A stretch of DNA of 64,000 bases. Source: Cytobacillus oceanisediminis. GTDB lineage: Bacteria; Bacillota; Bacilli; Bacillales; Cytobacillaceae. The notes under the pieces were generated by a model that ran no database searches, had not been told where the DNA came from, and was given only the letters and a program-made list of their open reading frames with translations. The stretch is taken from NCBI RefSeq assembly GCF_004366035.1, contig NZ_SOEE01000004.1, positions 444,007 to 508,006 of the forward strand, given 5' to 3'. Shown in pieces: positions 62,464-64,000 of the stretch (the stretch's first letter is position 1; the number at the start of each line of letters is the position of its first letter). A program made the translations under genes and the position numbers.

Positions 62464-62916
62464 TTGAGTATTCGTTTTGAAGTGAAAAGAACCATTCAGG
62501 TATCTGCACAAAAGACCTACAACGGTTTAATTGACCTTGATTCAGCAAAGGACTGGATGCAAGGTCTGGTTGGAATACAGCGGTTCGATAGCGGGCCATT
62601 GAAAGTAGGGAGTCAGTGGAAAGAGAAAAGGAAAATGTTTGGAAGAGAAGCTGCAGAACATTTTGAAGTTATCGGTCTGGATGAGTCTAATAAAATTGTG
62701 CTTCGCTGTGACGGAACCAAAGGAACAACAGGCAAAGGAGAATTTATTTTTACATACATAATAGATTCAGCAGGTGATGCTTCTGAAGTTACTTTAGGTG
62801 GTGAAATTAAGGGACTTACTGGTTTGTCAAAGCTGTTTGGAAAACTGATGGCTGGTGCTTTTAAGAAAGCCTGTGCGAAAGATTTGGATTCCTTGAAAAG
62901 CTATTTAGAGAAGTGA
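62464..62916 (+). CDS. SRPBCC (START-like) family protein
   Basis: The 150-residue protein has the polyketide-cyclase/START fold pattern: VKRTIQVSAQKTYNGLIDLDSAKDWMQGL, then GPLKVGSQWKEKRKMFGREA and a last amphipathic helix (LFGKLMAGAFKKACAKDLDSLKSY). It should bind a hydrophobic ligand. A TTG start is supported by GAGAGGGGG nine bases upstream. It is divergent from the SnoaL-like gene. Confidence 0.85.
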   Translation: MSIRFEVKRTIQVSAQKTYNGLIDLDSAKDWMQGLVGIQRFDSGPLKVGSQWKEKRKMFGREAAEHFEVIGLDESNKIVLRCDGTKGTTGKGEFIFTYIIDSAGDASEVTLGGEIKGLTGLSKLFGKLMAGAFKKACAKDLDSLKSYLEK

Positions 62917-63125
62917 TGGCAGCAGAAAATGAAGCATGAATGGAGAAAGAAAGAGAAGCAATTGTATAATTGTATTTATTTAAAGAAAAACCTGAATTTA
63001 ATTCCGAGCCGGATCAAAAGTTTTTTATGATAAAGGGGAAAGGAAATTCTAATAGTCGGGCAAAATTAAATACTGTTTTGCGATATAGTGTTCGGTCTCA
63101 AGCTTAAATATAAAAGGAGTAAATT

Positions 63126-63776
63126 ATGACAATCATAGATAAATTAAAGCTGAGCAAATACAACAATATGGCAGTGCTAAATCAGCCAAGTGATTATGAT
63201 ATCTTTAATGGATTTAAAACGGAATTATCAGGCGGGCATGACGCTATTTTCATTTTTGTAGAATTGGTTGATGAAATGGTGAAGCATACTCAAAGAGTTA
63301 TCAAAGAGGAGCTGCTGCTCGAAAAAGGATATTTATTTTTCGCTTATCCAAAAAAGGGGAATAAACGGTATGATACATATGTTCATAGAGATGATATATT
63401 TCCGGCGATGAAAGTGGGAGAAGATGGGTATGTGGAAAATAGCGATGTGAAATTCTCGCGGATGGTAAGTATGGATGATGTCTTTACGGTAGTTGGATTG
63501 AAGCGAGAAAAGAAGAAGGAGAAAAAAACATCCGCTCCTAGTCAATGTGTGGCTGATTACAAAGATAACGTGAGCGATATTGAAAAGATTTTAGCAGAGT
63601 ACCCCAATGAATTGAAATTTTATCTGGAACTGACACCGGGTTATCAAAAGGATTGGGCTCGCTACATCTTTTCTGTTAAGCAGCAGAAAACCCGTGAGAA
63701 ACGCGAAGCACAAATGGTCGATATATTATCACAAGGATATAAATCCGTTGATTTGTTTAGGCAGAAGAAGAAATAA
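63126..63776 (+). CDS. YdeI/OmpD-associated family protein
   Basis: The 216-residue protein ends with a YdeI/OmdA domain: AEYPNELKFYLELTPGYQKDW, ARYIFSVKQQKTREKREAQM and ILSQGYKSVDLF. The N-terminal 130 residues (YDIFNGFKTELSGGHDAIFIFVELVDEMV) resemble the DUF1801-like or methylase-associated front seen in B. subtilis YdeI-type proteins. In enterobacteria YdeI is linked to resistance to antimicrobial peptides; the role here is not known. AAAGGAG precedes the ATG, and the gene ends in a palindromic terminator. Confidence 0.8.
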   Translation: MTIIDKLKLSKYNNMAVLNQPSDYDIFNGFKTELSGGHDAIFIFVELVDEMVKHTQRVIKEELLLEKGYLFFAYPKKGNKRYDTYVHRDDIFPAMKVGEDGYVENSDVKFSRMVSMDDVFTVVGLKREKKKEKKTSAPSQCVADYKDNVSDIEKILAEYPNELKFYLELTPGYQKDWARYIFSVKQQKTREKREAQMVDILSQGYKSVDLFRQKKK

Positions 63777-63779
63777 TAT

Positions 63780-63829
63780 GGTTCCTTCCCCAGGTTACTT
63801 TAGTAATTAGGGGGCAGGAACCTTTTTTA
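63780..63829 (+). terminator. Palindromic terminator of the GGTGCCTG-like family
   Basis: GGTTCCTtCCCC and GGGGgCAGGAACC arms followed by a T run; a variant with GGTTCC arms like the right arm at 23549-23608. Confidence 0.75.
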
Positions 63830-63890
63830 AACTATAAATTATTTAACTCACCTAGAAATACATCTAATTCATCATCAGAAGTAAATTTAT

Positions 63891-64000
63891 ATGCATACCA
63901 TAGCAGATCGGTTCATTGCCCGTATGTTCCCGTTTTGGGAATTCCCGGATGATGACATCCAACATTATTACCAAGTTCCTTATGATTGGCTGCAGACATT
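63891..64000 (+). other. Possible partial reading frame at the window edge
   Basis: An open frame from an ATG at 63891 to the end of the window reads MHTIADRFIARMFPFWEFPD and continues with an acidic, aromatic-rich tail. There is no ribosome binding site upstream. A minus-strand fragment ending at about 63838 (YAYKFTSDDELDVFLGELNN) also looks protein-like but is interrupted by a stop. I cannot decide between them within this window. Confidence 0.25.

Overview
The window looks like chromosomal DNA of a low-GC, spore-forming Bacillaceae (Bacillus, Cytobacillus or Mesobacillus type). Supporting signs are strong AGGAGG ribosome binding sites, TTGACA/TATAAT promoters, CcpA-type cre boxes, purine and S-box riboswitches, a GlpP-type glpT leader, a LicR-type PTS operon and a SleB-like wall hydrolase. 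I saw no tRNA, rRNA, CRISPR array or complete insertion sequence.

Layout. 0-10 kb is nucleoside and pseudouridine catabolism: a decayed NCS1 permease, two paralogous HTH-PfkB sugar kinases, a DMT exporter, psuG, a NupC-type transporter, a nucleoside hydrolase and ribokinase. 10-15 kb is carboxylate and glycerol-phosphate use: a GntR/FadR regulator facing a GlcD-like flavoenzyme plus a BASS transporter, then glpT behind a leader terminator. 15-19 kb holds the NAD salvage operon nrtR-pnuC-nadR and an adenosine deaminase under an adenine-type riboswitch. 19-23.5 kb holds an unusual regulator / NhaC-like antiporter / ArgH-like lyase module. 23.6-28.4 kb has small accessory genes.

28.4-35.3 kb is a mobile or decayed patch. 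It has a Tn554-like recombinase trio (tnpB apparently frameshifted), an HxlR regulator divergent from a strikingly GC-rich SDR gene, a truncated group II intron, palindromic repeats and a decayed reading frame. 35.5-44 kb carries a modular wall hydrolase and a beta-glucoside PTS operon (licR-like regulator, EIIB, EIIC, EIIA, GH1 6-phospho-beta-glucosidase). 44-53.6 kb is a defence island: the 3' remnant of a GmrSD-type restriction gene, a zinc-ribbon/helicase-associated remnant, and a complete four-gene Wadjet anti-plasmid system in the order jetD-jetA-jetB-jetC.

53.7-64 kb holds an S-box riboswitch in front of an O-methyltransferase, a PH-like protein, a MocR regulator with a GNAT and an aminotransferase, a three-gene module of small DUF2089/SHOCT-like proteins with two visibly paralogous members, guaC and several small stress-type proteins.

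The Wadjet system is the clearest defence system. The least explained units are the regulator-NhaC-ArgH module (19.0-23.4 kb), the DUF2089/SHOCT trio (58.4-59.4 kb) and the palindromic repeat families. All functions are inferred by recognising motifs and gene order by eye; no database search was run.
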